Origin: Lepidostoma basale
Lineage: Eukaryota > Arthropoda > Insecta > Trichoptera > Lepidostomatidae
Assembly (NCBI GenBank): GCA_022606425.2
Contig: JAHDVF020000437.1
Coordinates: 186,001-250,000, forward strand
DNA length: 64,000 bases
Reading direction: 5' to 3'
The notes below the pieces were generated by a model that was not told the origin of the DNA, did not search any database, and was given only the letters and a program-made list of their open reading frames with translations. Below, piece after piece: positions 1 to 10,385 of the stretch; position 1 is the stretch's first letter, and every line of letters begins with the position of its first letter. Made by a program: the position numbers and the translations under genes.

Positions 1-248
1 AATTATATGTTAACGATGTAAATGGAACCAGAAATGGAGTAAGAACGAGGAAAACGTGGCACTATCAAATGAATCAAATATTGAATTGAATGTCGGCCAT
101 GTGAGGAGTCAGAGAAATCGACGCGCGTGCATGACACGATGTATGAATGTTGAGGAAGCGAGAGAAATATGTCAGGAAAGAATAGTGTGGCAGTCCATTC
201 TTTCTGCCTACCCCTTCGGAGAGACAGCGTGATGGTTAGTTAGTTAGT
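1..248 (+). mobile_element. RTE-like LINE (family A), 3' end
   Basis: This is the C-terminal end of a LINE ORF2, followed by the CGTGATGGTTAGTTAGTTAG tail that defines the commonest family in the window (family A). Encoded residues are recognisable as NVNGTRNGV... and end near [15 protein letters not shown]. The 3' terminus is a GTTA tetranucleotide repeat, as is usual for RTE-clade elements (clade placement is inferred). The copy is cut by the window start and its reading frame is damaged. Confidence 0.8.
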
Positions 249-339
249 TTTTACAGCTGTCAAAATTGACACATTTTAAAACATGGGTAGATAAAGAGGA
301 TAGAGTACCATATTGATCAGTCCTGACATATCTCTCGAG

Positions 340-800
340 TTTCCTCTACATTTATACATCGTAACATGCCCGCTCGTCTATTTTTCTGACTTCGAATGTG
401 GTCGCCTTATTTTGGTCATGGCATGCTTTCATTGGTCTTTCACGACTACTTTTTCTATGACACTGCTTGAATACAACATTTTAACCATTCTTCTATAGTC
501 CATTTGTTCCATACGTCTAGGAACTTTTTTTTTTATTATACTTGGATGCAATCTTCTGCCTTACATTTCTTAATTATTTCGTCATTTTTTATTTAATCAT
601 ATATTGTTGTCCCGTAAATTATTCTCATCTCATGATATAATTTCTACTGCGTTTATTATACTTTCTTCCTTCTTTTGGCAGTTCCATGCTTCACTTTTAT
701 AAGGGTCGTCACAAGAACATCATTGTGCACTGGCATTTCACCTTTTTTGGACAGGCTTTTGTTAGCGATGACAACTTTAAGTGCACTATAAATATATCTT
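340..800 (-). mobile_element. RTE-like LINE (family A), degraded fragment
   Basis: Reverse-strand remains of family A, from the C-terminal MTRC region back to the GALKVVIAN region near 780-800. It carries frame breaks and a poly-T interruption near 525. The family B element at 801-1210 interrupts its 5' side. Confidence 0.65.
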
Positions 801-1210
801 CTTCTTCTTCTTCCTCAGCTTATTTCCGCCCACTCCTGGACAAAGGCCTCCTCCATTCGCTTCCATATCACTCTGTCTTGTGCAGACTGCATCCAGGTTA
901 TTCTGACGTGTCTGTTCAGATCATCCTTCCACCGTAGTTGCGGTCGCCCTGAACTTCTCTTCGCCATCCACGGTCTCCAAGTCAGCAGTCTTCTTGTCCA
1001 TTTTTTATCTGAGCTTCTGGTTACGTGACCTGCCCATTGCCATAGAGTCGCAACCCGGTGGATGATGTCAGTGACCTTTGTTTCTCTCATCGTATCGTTT
1101 CTGACTCTGTCTCTTAGGCTTATTCCTAACATGGCTCTTTGGGTCACTCGTAGTTTCTCGGCACTTTGTTTGGACAATGTAACAGTTTCAAGACCATAAG
1201 TATCAACTGG
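801..1210 (-). mobile_element. RTE-like LINE (family B) 5'-truncated insertion
   Basis: An open reverse-strand frame (815-1177) encodes a LINE ORF2 C-terminus with the typical blocks [40 protein letters not shown] and WMQSAQDRVIWKRMEEAFVQEW. The 3' end carries a GAA-type microsatellite (CTTCTTCTT on the plus strand). Short matching flanks TATATCTT (793-800 and 1211-1218) are a probable target-site duplication. Such tails are ubiquitous in insect RTE elements (known family pattern). Confidence 0.75.
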
Positions 1211-1327
1211 TATATCTTTATATAATATATGTATATCTTATGTAATATCAATTATTCCCAATAAAAAAAAAGCCTGTAGATGTGATTTATTGATTCTTGA
1301 ACAATGATGTTCTCCACATTAAATAAA

Positions 1328-1460
1328 CCTTATGTATGGTAGCGAAGCATGGAACTGGCAGAAGGTGGATGAGAGCAGAATAAATCCGGTCGAGATGAGA
1401 TCCCTTAGGCGCATGTGTGATAAAACGATGTACGACAGAGTTTCAAATGCTGATATCATT
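1328..1460 (+). mobile_element. LINE family A fragment
   Basis: Encodes the MYGSEAWNWQK / ESRINPVEMRSLRRMC block of family A without the 3' end. It ends abruptly near 1460. Confidence 0.7.
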
Positions 1461-1867
1461 TCATTGACCGCCACTGCTTATCGGATCAAAAAATGTATTA
1501 ATTAAAACCAAATGAGTTGTTTCTCTATTTGACTTAAGCCGGGCGTGTGGTATTGCACACGCTGCCGATCTGACTTGAGTATTGTGATAGAAATTTCAGA
1601 ATATTTTTTTATTGATTTGCTCCAGATATGTAGACCTGGCAGTGTCAATCGCAGAGAGAAAAAAAACTTGTCTGATTAATAACAAATTCTTTTCATGACT
1701 ACATTCTAAAATTCCCGTCGATTAAGTATGCGAATCATTCTTAAACTGTTGGTCTACAATTCGAATTTTGATTTAACCTTTAAAAACACCGTCTACCACA
1801 GGTTCTCAAACTTTCTATCACTGCCGCCCCCCTTTATTTTTAAATAAAAATATAAACTGTTTCCATA

Positions 1868-1870
1868 AAA

Positions 1871-1902
<32 letters not shown>

Positions 1903-1938
1903 CATCACGCTGACTCCCCGAAGGGGTAGGCAGAAATA
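1868..1938 (-). mobile_element. LINE family A, short 3' end
   Basis: A run of AACT repeats followed by CATCACGC and the GAAGGGGTAGGCAGAAA signature. This is only the last ~60 bp of family A plus its tail, a severely 5'-truncated copy. The preceding stretch at 1461-1867 shows no gene. The motif near 1800 (CAGGTTCTCAAACTTTC) resembles a decayed hAT-type terminal repeat. Confidence 0.65.
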
Positions 1939-2117
1939 AATAAAAATTTGACGTATGGTCACACTATTTGTAATTAGCAGACGTAGCCCATTATAGTGTT
2001 TATGATGAAAAAGGTGGCGGAAAAGTTTGGTGACAGCAGCTATTGAAAATGCTATAGCAGCACGCTTCAGGGTGACGTTAGGGGTATAAAACCTTTTATC
2101 AAATATACATATACAAA

Positions 2118-2640
2118 CAAACTAACTAACTAACCATCACGCCGTTTCCCCGAAGGGGTAGGCAGAAAGAATGAACTGCCACACTTTTCTTTCCTGACAT
2201 ATTTCTCTCGCTTCCTCAACATTCATACATCTTGTCATGCAAGCGTGTCGATTTCTCTGACTCCTCACATGGCCGACATTCAATATTTGATTTATTTGAT
2301 CGTGCCACGTTTTCCTCAGTCTAACTCTATTTCTGGTTCCATTCACATCGTTAACACATAATTTTTTTACCGTTCTTTCTTTATTCATTATTTCCATATG
2401 TCCAAACCATCTTAATGACCTTTCATTATTTTGTTCATGACACCATCATTCGCACCGCATTCACTTCTTATATTTTCATTCGACACTCTATCATACACAG
2501 AATATCAACACATTCGTCTAAGAGATCTCATTTCTACTGCATTTATTCTACTTTCATCCTTCTTTTGGCAGTACCATGCTTCGCTTCCATACATAAGGGT
2601 CGGTAGAAGAACACCATTGTGCACTGCCAAAAAAACTTTG
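2118..2640 (-). mobile_element. LINE family A, 3' half
   Basis: The GTTA tail (as AACTAACT at 2118) is followed by reverse-strand coding remains from the C-terminal FGETA end back to the MYGSEAW and AVHNGV blocks. Two frames are open in pieces (2137-2397 and 2505-2849), so it is frameshifted and dead. Confidence 0.75.
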
Positions 2641-2674
2641 TTATTAATATCACAATTGATTAAATTGTATTTTG

Positions 2675-2714
2675 TCGCGACAGCTGTTTCGTTACCCGAT
2701 GTTAGCATCGTCTG
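2675..2714 (-). other. decayed hammerhead-like motif
   Basis: Reading the minus strand: CAGACGA, an extra T, GCTAAC, loop ATCG, a mutated stem strand, then GAAA, the palindrome CAGCTG and TC. It is clearly related to the better preserved copies at 25152-25187 and 31924-31959, but stem II no longer pairs. Confidence 0.4.
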
Positions 2715-2719
2715 CGTTA

Positions 2720-2840
2720 GTTTGGTCACATGGAACGCATGGATAAAGAAAGAACGGTTAAGAAAGTATACCTTAACGATATGAATGGAGAACGGAGTTA
2801 AGGAAGAAAACATGACGTGGCCAAATAATCTTTTTTTCGC
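2720..2840 (+). mobile_element. LINE family A fragment
   Basis: Contains the FGHMERM/KER..VKKVYLNDMNG block of family A on the plus strand. It lies directly against the reverse-strand copy at 2118-2640, with the ribozyme-like motif between them. Confidence 0.55.
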
Positions 2841-2859
2841 ATTTTCCAAATCTCATCAA

Positions 2860-3860
2860 AAAGTATTGTAACATTAATATCAACAATAGCCATTTTTCGC
2901 ATTACCCAATCTCATAAAAAGAATTATAAAATAAATATACAATAGCCATTAACTTAACAATACTAATAATAAAAGAATTATAAAATAAATATACAATAGC
3001 CATTAACTTAACATTAAATTAACAATAGCCATTTTTCTGCATTCTCCAAAGCTCATCAAAAACCATTGTTAAATTAATATCAACAATAACCAATTTTCCG
3101 CATTCTCCAAATCGTATCAAAAAGCATTGTCAAATTAATATCCACAATAGCCGTTTTTCCGCATTCTCCAAATCGTATCAAAAAGCATTGTCAAATTAAT
3201 ATCCACAATAGCCGTTTTTCCGCATTCTCCAAATCTTATCAAAAAGCATTGTAAAATTAATATCCACAATAGGCATTTTTCCGCATTCTCCAAATCTCAT
3301 CAAGAAGCATTGTTAAATTAATATCAACAATATACTTAGGAAATTGAAAAACTTTGTATTATTATTATTTAATATTATTTATTAGTTCATACTGTCAAAA
3401 AATAACTGTTAGTACCTACTTATAACAAATAGCACAGGTTAATTTTTATATTTGAATTATTGTACTGGTATCGAATTTTAAATGCGTTTTTTATAAGTCA
3501 CTCCTTGTTTAGTTTTTACTATATTTTTACACCTGAAGATGGAGGTATCCTCCAAAACGTGTAGAGTTTTTTTAAAATATTTTTTATTAAATAGTGGATT
3601 AAACAAAGTTTTTCAATTTCCTAAGTATATTACAATGGAATTCCACAGTGTTATTGCCTTAGCGTTCAATAAGTTAATATCAAACAATAACCATTTTCCG
3701 CATTCTCATCAAAAAGCATTGTAAAAATAATAGCAATAATAGCATTTTTCGGCATTACCCAAATCTCGTTAAAGTATCATAAAATTAATATCAACAATAC
3801 ACATTTTTCCGCATTCTGCTAATCTCATCAAAAAGAATTGTATGATTAATATCAACATTA
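2860..3860. repeat. 61-bp tandem repeat array, interrupted
   Basis: Tandem units of about 61 bp contain the phrases TTTTTCCGCATTCTCCAAAT, CATCAAAAAGCATTGT and AATTAATATCAACAATAG. The period was read from successive AAAGCATTG occurrences at 3121 and 3182. Units at both edges are shorter and more diverged. The array is split by an unrelated insertion at about 3332-3666. Confidence 0.75.
3332..3666. mobile_element. inserted element with 26-bp inverted repeat and hammerhead-like motif
   Basis: It interrupts the 61-bp array. Positions 3332-3357 and 3603-3628 are a perfect 26-bp inverted repeat. Inside, at 3533-3561 (+), are CTGAAGA, T, a 5-bp stem GGAGG/CCTCC with loop TAT, then AAAACGTGT. This is a hammerhead-like layout with a changed core. 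The right end (GGAATTCCACAGTGTTA) recurs near 11647 and 61930, so it is a dispersed family, possibly Penelope-like (inference). Confidence 0.5.
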
Positions 3861-4079
3861 ACTATTTATAAAGTTCTTAAATTCACAAGAGATCATTTTT
3901 TGCGTTACTTAGCCAATTAAAAAGTAATTTAATTTAATCATATCAACGAAACACAAAGATCTAGCCCCAGGGAAGGCTGTTAGTTACAATACGTGTAAGT
4001 TAAGCCCGAATTCAATAAACCGCACAAGAAATGCGTATTCCACAAACACATTAAGTCTATCTATAATATACAAATAAAG

Positions 4080-4310
4080 ATCTATTCAAAAAAGCTAAGA
4101 TGGCAGTGCGCAATGGTGTTATTGTACTGACCAAGGAAGCTAAATAGGTTGATCTGGATAGAGTAGTGTGCTGCAGAAGATTTTATAGGAATTTCCTGGA
4201 GAGAATGAGGTTCTCAACAGAATCAGAGGAGGGAGGTAACTTGTCAAATCCATTTCAGAAGGCGAATCCGATGGATCGGTCATATAATGCGTCATGAGGG
4301 TATCCTAAAT
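4080..4310 (+). mobile_element. degraded LINE ORF2 fragment
   Basis: Resembles LINE C-terminal sequence (GCAGTGCGCAATGGTGTT, then a RRIRWIGHIMRHE-like block near 4260-4300) with many stops. Too decayed to assign a family firmly. Confidence 0.4.
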
Positions 4311-4319
4311 TTATTTATT

Positions 4320-4740
4320 AATACATAATACACAAATGAGACATAATAAACGAATAACATTTAGGCGACTCATTTGGACACAAAACGGTGTAACAAAGAT
4401 AAAATAATGACATTAAACCAAAAAAGAACCCAAATATGTCGACGTCAGTGAGGCAGTAATCTTTCCAGAAATTGTAATATTTTTTTTTATGAACACCGCC
4501 TCACTGACACTGAAAATGTCCAAATCCGAGACGATTAGATTCAACGTCCGAATGGCTCTTCCTACTGGCATCACCAAAATCAGGTTGGTTCTGCATGACG
4601 GAGCGAAGAACAATTGATGTCGGCGCTGTCGCAGGTAATTATCAGGAACAAAAATACCTATTTGCTCCAGAATATAGGGGTTCTCAATAGAGCCCCGAAA
4701 CGGATTGAGGTCATATTATCTTTTTGCAGGATCTTTTAAA
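4320..4740 (-). mobile_element. Jockey/CR1-like LINE (family C), 3' part
   Basis: Reverse-strand sequence encodes [25 protein letters not shown] (4440-4600), the same C-terminal end seen at 53500-53610. The frame is broken beyond ~4620. Family C is recognised by this motif series and, in better copies, a TGATT-repeat tail. Confidence 0.65.
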
Positions 4741-5589
4741 ATGTGCAAAAAGAGAAAAATAGATTTGTTCAATTTCTACCCAAGAATATCCCCTTAAAAA
4801 CAAAAATTATATTTGAAGGATGCTCCAACCATTCTTTTGAAACTGCTATGCGATTATTCGGTTTAAATTATTTATTTAAAATGCATGGTATAGTTTCGTT
4901 TCTCAATTCGATTCCAGGTACACATGCTCTCGAGCACATTTCGTGAACTTTCACTTCGAGGGCTGCAGCCTGACCGCTGTTCTTGAATAAACTGCTCTTG
5001 CGTAATTACCCACGCTCCGTGAGCCACCACTGCTTTGCTACCTACACCGGCCGCTTTTTGCGCTGTTCCTATACTGCTCCAGAAAAAAAATACGAGGGCA
5101 TACTGCTATGGGCATACAGAAGAGATAGGCCGACGATGTAGCCACAACAGCTGGTAAACAGTTTGTGAGAAAGCTAGAAACATATAGGAGTGGAAACGTT
5201 TGAAAGCCTATTTATTTATTTTGTCTTTTTGAGTGTATAAATAAAGGAATTTAGATTTACTCCAAAAAAATCTAAGCCATGACAAGAGTTTATGTTTAGC
5301 AGTGAATCAAGGCTGAAGAGGAAAAGCAGAAGACTTATTTTTTGTCGTATAATCATTTAGCTTTGCTTCCACTACCATAACCTCACTAATGTGGGCTATT
5401 TGTACGAAGGTGGCCAGGATCGAGCAAATGGAAGAGTTCACTGATCTCGGCATGGTCATGACGAAAACCAGTGATATTTAACATGGAGTTAAAGTGCAGA
5501 ATTAATAGGATTACGTGCTGCAGCTTCCTTGAAGAAGTTCCAACCATCCAATTAAATCCGTTACTTCTGACCATCTATAAATATCTTAT
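4741..5589. other. no recognisable gene
   Basis: Mixed AT-rich sequence with small chance ORFs (for example 4743-4946 and 5386-5574). I see no conserved motif, splice structure or complete element. The 5110-5200 stretch (CCGACGATGTAGCCACAACA) may be a decayed LINE tail. Confidence 0.5.
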
Positions 5590-6060
5590 TATTCCTTGTT
5601 GTAGACCTATGTGGTCTGTTCTCCAGAGTGTTTCTCCTCCTGTGAGGTAGATTCCCAGCTGTCCTTCTATCTTTTGGAAGGTCTTTCGCGAGGACAAGTC
5701 TAATGAGGCTGATTATGTAGTGCAATATAGGGGAGTCTGGTGGTATCCATTATTCGAACATGACCGTACAGTCCCTTTTTAACTGTCTGCTCCATCTTAT
5801 AATATCATCAACCTCACATATCTCTCTTATTCTGGCGTTCGTCACGCGATCTCTCGGTGTCTTGCCTACTATCGTCCCCGGTATCTTCATCTCAGAATTC
5901 CTCCAAATTAGTTTGGTCGTGTTCAAAGAAACCTGACCGTGTCAGTCCCTTTTTAACTATCTGCTTCATCTTATAATATCCTCAACCTCACATATCTTTC
6001 TTATTCTGATGTTCCTCACGCGATCTCTCAGTGTCTTGCCTGCTATCGTACTAAGTGGAT
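5590..6060 (-). mobile_element. RTE-like LINE (family G), partly duplicated remnant
   Basis: On the reverse strand it matches the family G copy at 11960-12435: GKTLRDRV, RIREICEVEDII, LKRDWYGHV-type blocks. The segment with the VEDII/GHV block occurs twice (about 5765-5880 and 5940-6050), indicating a tandem partial duplication or two truncated insertions. Confidence 0.6.
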
Positions 6061-6084
6061 TTAGATTTATCTACAAATATAATT

Positions 6085-6317
6085 CTTCTTCTTCTTCACT
6101 TTTGATAGACTCAGGAGTCTGTTATTTCAGGCGGGTCCTCTTGAGACGCTGAACTCCAGCTTTCTCTCCACCGTTTGGGGGTCTTTCTGGTCGGCGTTGT
6201 CCGTTTGGCGTTCCATGGAGAGCTATGTATGGTATCCTATTTGAGCTCATTCTTTCTACATGTTGATGCCAGTATCGCCGTCTTTGACGTCCCCATCTGA
6301 CCACATCTTCGACCTCG
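6085..6317 (-). mobile_element. 5'-truncated LINE insertion with 11-bp TSD
   Basis: A 233-bp minus-strand insertion with a GAA-type tail (CTTCTTCTTC at its left end) encodes MVRWGRQRRRYWHQHVERM and RIPYIALHGTPN, a family G-like C-terminus. It is flanked by perfect copies of CAAATATAATT at 6074-6084 and 6318-6328. The duplication and the tail together are direct evidence of target-primed insertion. Confidence 0.85.
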
Positions 6318-6329
6318 CAAATATAATTA

Positions 6330-6790
6330 TTAGAAAAAAATTATGTTATGTATGCTACATACGAGTATGAGTAAAACAACGAAATTGCCGTTAAAATGGT
6401 TTCAGATTATTTCACTGTCGAGGTATAGTTTGACCTTAATTCGAAATTCATGGACCGGTTTATATATTTCGCGAATTCAGTCACAAAGAGATAAATTAAG
6501 TCACGAAGCTGCACTTATGCATTGTAATATTTTTTCTTATCGCTTATCGTATTATTATTATTATACATTTCTCAATTACATTTCAAGTCCGCAAATATAA
6601 CGATTATTGGATGCATAATATAATGGCACATTTTATCTGACGATCAACTCTCACATAAGAGTTTTCTTGAATTATGGAATGCATATCTTGATTAAATTGA
6701 TAAAAATACATACAGTTGACCAAGTATTGCATCTTCCTGCTTATCGCACCAATTACGCTCAAAACGTGGCGACATAAATAAAACAACAAA
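6330..6790. other. no recognisable gene
   Basis: AT-rich with chance ORFs on both strands. No motif, terminal repeat or tail seen. Confidence 0.5.
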
Positions 6791-7100
6791 TATTCTTCTT
6801 CTCTGGTATCCTGGGATTGGTTTGCAGCAATTTCCTCTATTCTTCTCTTCCATTCTTCCCTGTCTTGTGCGGCTCTTTTGAAATCTGCATATGATGAGCA
6901 GCGCACGTCCACCAACAGGTCCTCAAGATACTCTCGGCGTGGGCGTTCTCATTCGTGATGTGGTCTCTCCAGGAAATTCCTAAGAGTATTCTATAGGACC
7001 ACATCTCAAAAGCCTCTTGTCTCCGCTTATCCCTTTCGGATAGGCACCATGTCTCGCAGCCGTACATCAAGACACTCCATACATAGGTCTTGATGTAATG
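6791..7100 (-). mobile_element. RTE-like LINE 3' fragment
   Basis: Reverse-strand codons give MMYGCETWCLSERDKRRQEAFEMWSYR, ILLGISWRDHITNENA, then a frameshift into RAAQDREEWKRRIEEIAANQSQ. This is the usual order of an RTE ORF2 C-terminus. A weak TTCTTCTTCT tail sits at its left end. Confidence 0.7.
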
Positions 7101-7119
7101 AATATTTTAAATTGAAATT

Positions 7120-7380
7120 TCTTGGTAGAAATTCATTTTTAATAATGAAAACAACAAAAAAAATTGTTACAAAATTTCTTTATTATTTTATATTTAGTGT
7201 GCTTCCACTTGTGTTAATCGTCGACCGGCAGCTTGCTGCCATCTTTTGGGACTTCATGACCAGAAGATGGCAGCAAACTGCCGAAACCGGTCGACGATAA
7301 ACACAAGTGGAAGCACACAAAATATATAATAATAAAGACATTTTGGATCAATTTATTTTTTGTTTTCATTATTTAATAAA
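7120..7380. mobile_element. palindromic element with hammerhead-like arms
   Basis: An inverted-repeat element: the sequence around TTAGTGTGCTTCCACTTGTG (about 7195) recurs inverted near 7300-7320. The right arm, 7261-7292 (+), reads CAGAAGA, T, stem GGCAG/CTGCC, GAAA, palindrome CCGG, TC. The left arm lacks several bases of the core. A close relative lies at 60935-61190. Confidence 0.65.
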
Positions 7381-7403
7381 TATTATTCCATCCAACAGGA
7401 ATT

Positions 7404-7610
7404 TAAACTAACTAACCATCACGCTGTTTTCCAGAAGGAATATGCAAAAATAATGTAATGCCACACATTTCTTTCCTGACATACTTCTCTCGATTCCTCA
7501 ATATTAATATATCGTGTCATGCACGTACATCGATTTCTCCGACTCTTCACGTGGCCGACATTCAATATTTGATTAATTTGATCGTGCTACATTTTCCTCG
7601 AACTTCCTTT
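7404..7610 (-). mobile_element. LINE family A, 3' end
   Basis: The AACTAACTAACC tail is followed by reverse-strand C-terminal sequence of family A. Its 5' side passes into the 223-bp duplicated unit starting at 7563. Confidence 0.7.
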
Positions 7611-8000
7611 ATTTTTTAAATAGTCCATTGTTTTGGCCGAAACTCTATGATACTTTAAAATTATAAACTGTTAAATAATAAAAAAATCGTTTTATGTATC
7701 ACAATTGTATTTTTATTTTACGCGACAGCTGTTTTGTCAAACTACGTAACGCCTGATGATTTCAACATTGGTTAATTTGATTGGTCAATATTTGATTAAT
7801 TTGATCGTGCTACATTTTCCTCGAACTTCCTTTATTTTTTAAATAGTCCATTGTTTTGGCCGAAACTCTATGATACTTTAAAATTATAAACTGTTAAATT
7901 TAAAAAAAAAATCGTTTTATGTATCACAATTGTATTTTTATTTTACGCGACAGCTGTTTTGTCAAACTACGTAACGCCTGATGATTTCAACATTGGTTGA
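7563..8000. repeat. 223-bp tandem duplication
   Basis: The segment from CAATATTTGATTAATTTGAT at 7563 restarts at 7786 and runs nearly identically for ~215 bp, differing mainly in an A-rich run. Each unit holds a piece of family A and half of a ribozyme-like palindrome (GCGACAGCTGTTTTGTC, CCTGATGATTTCAACATTGG). Confidence 0.8.
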
Positions 8001-8060
8001 CGAAACAGCTGTCTCGTAAAATAAAAATACAATTGTGTTAGATAAAACGAAGTTTTTAAA
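7937..8060. other. hammerhead-like palindromic element
   Basis: At 7978-8013 (+): CTGATGA, extra T, a stem TTCAAC/GTTGAC with one terminal mismatch and loop ATTG, GAAA, palindrome CAGCTG, TC. The inverted partner lies at about 7937-7965. The flanking GCGACAGCTGT and ACAGCTGTCTCG sequences form the ends of a hairpin. Confidence 0.5.
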
Positions 8061-8149
8061 AATATAATAAACCTTCTAGAAAAGAATCCTTTTCATTCGT
8101 ATTAATAATTAAAAAGAGCACGTTTGATGAGGCCTGCATCCAGCAGAAG

Positions 8150-8325
8150 AGAGATGGCTAAAGAATAAGATATATGTCCACATTCATACGTCGTGTTCAC
8201 GCACGTCTCAAGAAGTTGAAAGAAAGAAGCGTGAGAAGTAGGTATATCAGGAAAAACAGTGTGGCGATCCGTTCTTTCTGCCTATCCCTTTGGGGAGACG
8301 GCATGAAGATTAGTTAAAGAATGAT
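8150..8325 (+). mobile_element. LINE family A, 3' end (diverged)
   Basis: Decayed C-terminal coding sequence ending with CTGCCTATCCC and GGAGACGGCATGAAGATTAG, a mutated form of the family tail. Confidence 0.55.
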
Positions 8326-8369
8326 GAGATTTTTTTTTTAATACTTTACAAACTAAAATAAATTACCAA

Positions 8370-8410
8370 AGATGTTTCGGACTACCCAGCACTTCCTCAG
8401 TGATATTAAT
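8370..8410 (-). other. hammerhead-like motif remnant
   Basis: The minus strand reads CACTGAGGAAG, a weak stem, then GTCCGAAACATC. Core spacing resembles the other ribozyme-like motifs here, but CTGAGGA replaces CTGATGA. Confidence 0.3.
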
Positions 8411-8643
8411 ATAGGTATTTAAAATGTTATAAATTTTTTTATTAATATGGTTAGTTTTGACAGATTTTATAAAGATTTATTCTTGAACGTTTATGCTTTT
8501 TTTATAATAATATTTTGGATAAATTTAAATTTTAAAATAATAATTTAAAGTAATCATTGGGGTTCAGGTATTAACTTGCAACAAAGGAAATAAATCAAAG
8601 ATTGAACTTGATGTTAAATTTATTTTACAGCGGTTATACTGCC

Positions 8644-8677
8644 CTGATGAAGCTTGGGTCCAAGCGAAACTAGTGGC
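8644..8677 (+). other. hammerhead-like motif
   Basis: CTGATGA, extra A, perfect 6-bp stem GCTTGG/CCAAGC with loop GT, GAAA, palindrome CTAG, then TG. The base at the cleavage position is G, so self-cleavage is not expected even if the fold forms. Confidence 0.4.
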
Positions 8678-8929
8678 ATCAATATAATAACCCTACCGTG
8701 GTTAAATACAAAGTTGTTTTATTTATATAATTATTTTAAATTTGTTTGATTATTTATAATATTTTATTTAGTTTTAATTTCTTTTTTAACTTCTAAAATT
8801 TTGAGATTGTTCAAACATGTTTGATATTTAATTTTAATTTGTTTAAAAAGTAAGTGTTGTATACAAAATATAAAACATCTATAACACAAAGTATGACGAA
8901 CATAGAAGAAATGATGAGAAACTTTATTT

Positions 8930-9215
8930 TTTGTGAATGTATACTTATACTTGTACACGAATCCTGGATTTTCACCCATGGTGGGTGATTAATTCATGAA
9001 ATTTAATTGTATCTCAATAGAGACGAATATGCAAACTGGAAACTGAATATGGATGATCAAGGTATTTACAGGACTTATGACCTGCCATTGGTTGGGTTAA
9101 GCGCACGCTTTATGTAATTACAACATTCCCCATTCCACCTTTGTTTATGATCATGCATGACAAATTTTTGGAAGTTGTATATATGCTGAGATACAATTAA
9201 GAAACTTTATATTCA
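8930..9215 (+). mobile_element. family E element
   Basis: Contains CCTGGATTTTCACCC, ATTGTATCTCAATAGAGACG, ACAGGACTTATGACCTG and CATTCCCCATTCCACC. The same blocks appear in order at 20695-20960, inverted at 44221-44433, and in the long palindrome at 58983-59875. No coding potential. Class unknown; the palindromic copy suggests a non-autonomous DNA element with long inverted ends. Confidence 0.6.
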
Positions 9216-9600
9216 GATTTGTTGTAGAGTCCATTTGATAACACTCTTCTAAAGCGAAACATATCTCTCCCATAAAATATAATGCATGTTATATAAATAA
9301 TATCATAACTCCATTAACAATCTGCATATATAGTACAGTAAGTGACACAATGAAAAGTCATTATGTCACCTGGGACGTTAATTATTACAGAAAATAAAAT
9401 TTTATGGTCTGAAATAAATGTTCCATTCGTATTAAAAGCAATAAATTTTATGGGAAACATAAGAACGTTCATAAATCTTGACGAATTTCAAAACTGTATT
9501 AAATTCTTTATTTTTGACTTGGTGATATAATTTATGGAAATTCTCTGTACTGAGGGGTAGAACGAATCATATTTATTATTTTCTAATTATAAATTAAATA
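9216..9600. other. no recognisable gene
   Basis: AT-rich sequence. I see no ORF, repeat unit or element end that I can name. Confidence 0.5.
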
Positions 9601-9601
9601 T

Positions 9602-10385
9602 TGGGTTGATGCAAAAGTTCGAAGTTTATTTTTGAACTAACTAACTAACCATCACGCCTTTTCCCCAAAGGGTAGGCAGAAAGAATGGACTGTCACACAT
9701 TTACTGATGCGGCACTCCATCCTTTTCTTTTCGCCCCGCGGGAGACGCGGTGTGATGGGTTGCGAACCTCATCGCCACCAATAGGCATCTCCCGCGCACA
9801 CTTCGATCGTCCACCCACAAAATAAATCTAAAACAAATAATAAAAAATACAATGATGTAAAATAAAATAACAAAATAATAATAATTTAACACAAAAAGTG
9901 TGCAACAAATGAAAAATTTATTTTTACACCTGTCAAAATTCTTTACTAAAACGATAAAACTAATATAATTTTAACAGCAAAACAGTACAAACGTATTACG
10001 TGTCACAATTAACTATTATAATGTGCGGCAGCAGTTAAATTGACCAAAACAATTCACTTAAACACGAAATATCTCAAAATTTACAGGAGCACCGCACCAC
10101 ATGAATCAAACCAAATTTTCAAAATCCAAGTTTATTTTTGTTATATATTTAATCAATTATATAATTTCCATCGGTTATTATAACCTTCTCCAACGTTTCT
10201 ATTACTTATTAATACCGTTGGAGTAAAATTCCGTTAACTTTGATTCGAAAAATGTATCAAGAGATGTGCTCTATTGTACAAAAAGTTTATCATTAATTTT
10301 TTTTGCAGTGATCTGAATAAATTATAATCAGAAGGAGCCAGATCTGAAGAATACGGTGGTTGTTTGATAACATCCCAATTCAACT
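9602..10385 (-). pseudogene. mariner transposase remnant, interrupted
   Basis: Reverse-strand sequence at 10210-10380 encodes a degraded DVIKQPPYSSDLAPSDYNLF. This is the region around the third catalytic aspartate of mariner-type DDE transposases (family motif YSPDLAPSD). The left end at 9602 (GGGTTGATGCAAAAGTTCG) resembles a mariner terminal repeat. A SINE-like insertion at 9635-9890 sits inside. The frame has several stops, so it is dead. Confidence 0.6.
9635..9890 (-). mobile_element. SINE-3 with LINE family A tail
   Basis: From its 3' end: a GTTA tail (AACTAACTAACC), the last ~60 bp of LINE family A, then a non-LINE body containing GCCCCGCGGGAGACGCGG, GGGTTGCGAACC and CGATCGTCCA. The same body-plus-tail unit occurs at 48640-48828 and 51060-51178. 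It is inserted in a mariner remnant. Confidence 0.7.

Noticed and set aside
2860..3330. CRISPR-like or satellite promoter array
   Set aside because: No repeat/spacer alternation; a plain ~61-bp tandem repeat.
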